Below, piece after piece: positions 63,882-64,000 of a DNA stretch of 64,000 nt (position 1 is its first letter; each line of letters begins with the position of its first letter). The stretch covers positions 7,378,001-7,442,000 of the forward strand of contig CAJFCV020000002.1 in the NCBI GenBank assembly GCA_904066235.2, in the 5' to 3' direction. Made by a program: the position numbers and the translations under genes. The notes beneath the pieces were generated by a model that was not told the DNA's origin, made no database searches, and saw only the letters and a program-made list of their open reading frames with translations. Origin of the DNA: Bursaphelenchus xylophilus (taxonomy: Eukaryota > Nematoda > Chromadorea > Rhabditida > Aphelenchoididae).

Positions 63882-63987
63882 TTACATGAGAACACAACGA
63901 CGACGAGTCCCGTTCTTGGCGTCCTCGTCGTTCGCCGTTAAGGCCAAATGTCTCTTCTTCTCCATGGACAACAACTTTTGGAACAAC
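63882..63987 (-). CDS. drn-1: DIRAS-type Ras small GTPase, last exon only
   Basis: The exon starts behind TAATTGCAG and encodes LFQKLLSMEKKRHLAL, then a polar linker and RRRCVLM at the stop. LFQ-LL plus a basic stretch and a CAAX box (CVLM) matches the C-terminus of DIRAS GTPases, where the Cys is prenylated for plasma-membrane attachment. The GTPase core lies beyond the right edge of the window. Other CAAX-ending Ras proteins are possible, but the LFQ-LL match favours DIRAS. Confidence 0.65.
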
Positions 63988-64000
63988 CTGCAATTACAAC

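Overview
This 64 kb window is nuclear DNA from a nematode. The proteins encoded are animal proteins, the genes are split by many very short introns (often 35-60 nt), and several start codons sit just behind a pyrimidine-rich splice acceptor, as expected for spliced-leader trans-splicing. I cannot fix the species. I assembled about 21 protein-coding genes by joining exons at GT-AG (and some GC-AG) boundaries with intact reading phase.

Layout. 0.6-6.4 kb, minus strand: NDUFAF7 and cohesin SMC3. 6.8-9.5 kb, plus: nucleostemin-like GTPase. 9.5-20.4 kb: a repeat-rich accessory block. It holds two nearly identical copies of an 1.1 kb segment (3' end of the nucleostemin gene plus most of an unrecognised gene), one broken and one intact, flanking about 8.2 kb of transposon-like DNA and a retropepsin-like gene. 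20.6-23.0 kb, plus: mitochondrial EF-G1. 23.5-28.4 kb, minus: malonyl-CoA acyltransferase and EFR3. 28.7-32.9 kb, plus: a BAZ1A/ACF1-type remodeller subunit. 33-37.2 kb: a sparse stretch with palindromes, two MITEs, a small orphan gene and a peroxiredoxin-like gene without its catalytic cysteine. 37.3-43.0 kb, plus: beta-ureidopropionase and a carbonic-anhydrase-related protein. 43.2-49.2 kb, minus: NKAIN-like protein, mitochondrial acyl carrier protein and a Cys-loop ion channel. 50.6-56.7 kb, minus: MaoC/SCP2 protein, very-long-chain acyl-CoA dehydrogenase and an SPOP-like MATH-BTB protein. 57.2-58.6 kb, plus: deoxyhypusine synthase. 58.6-62.5 kb is a gene desert. The end holds a LURAP1/FAM89-like gene (plus) and the last exon of a DIRAS-type small GTPase (minus).

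Functional links. Mitochondrial functions recur: complex I assembly (NDUFAF7), translation (EF-G1), type II fatty-acid synthesis (acyltransferase and acyl carrier protein) and beta-oxidation (VLCAD). Some same-strand neighbours lie about 200 bp apart (SMC3-NDUFAF7, EFR3-acyltransferase) and could be operons. The most unusual part is 9.3-20.2 kb, where recent duplication, two long foldback elements, TA-target MITEs carrying arrays of the palindrome GCACAGTGC, a hAT-like insertion with its empty site, and a gene ending in captured nucleostemin DNA lie together.
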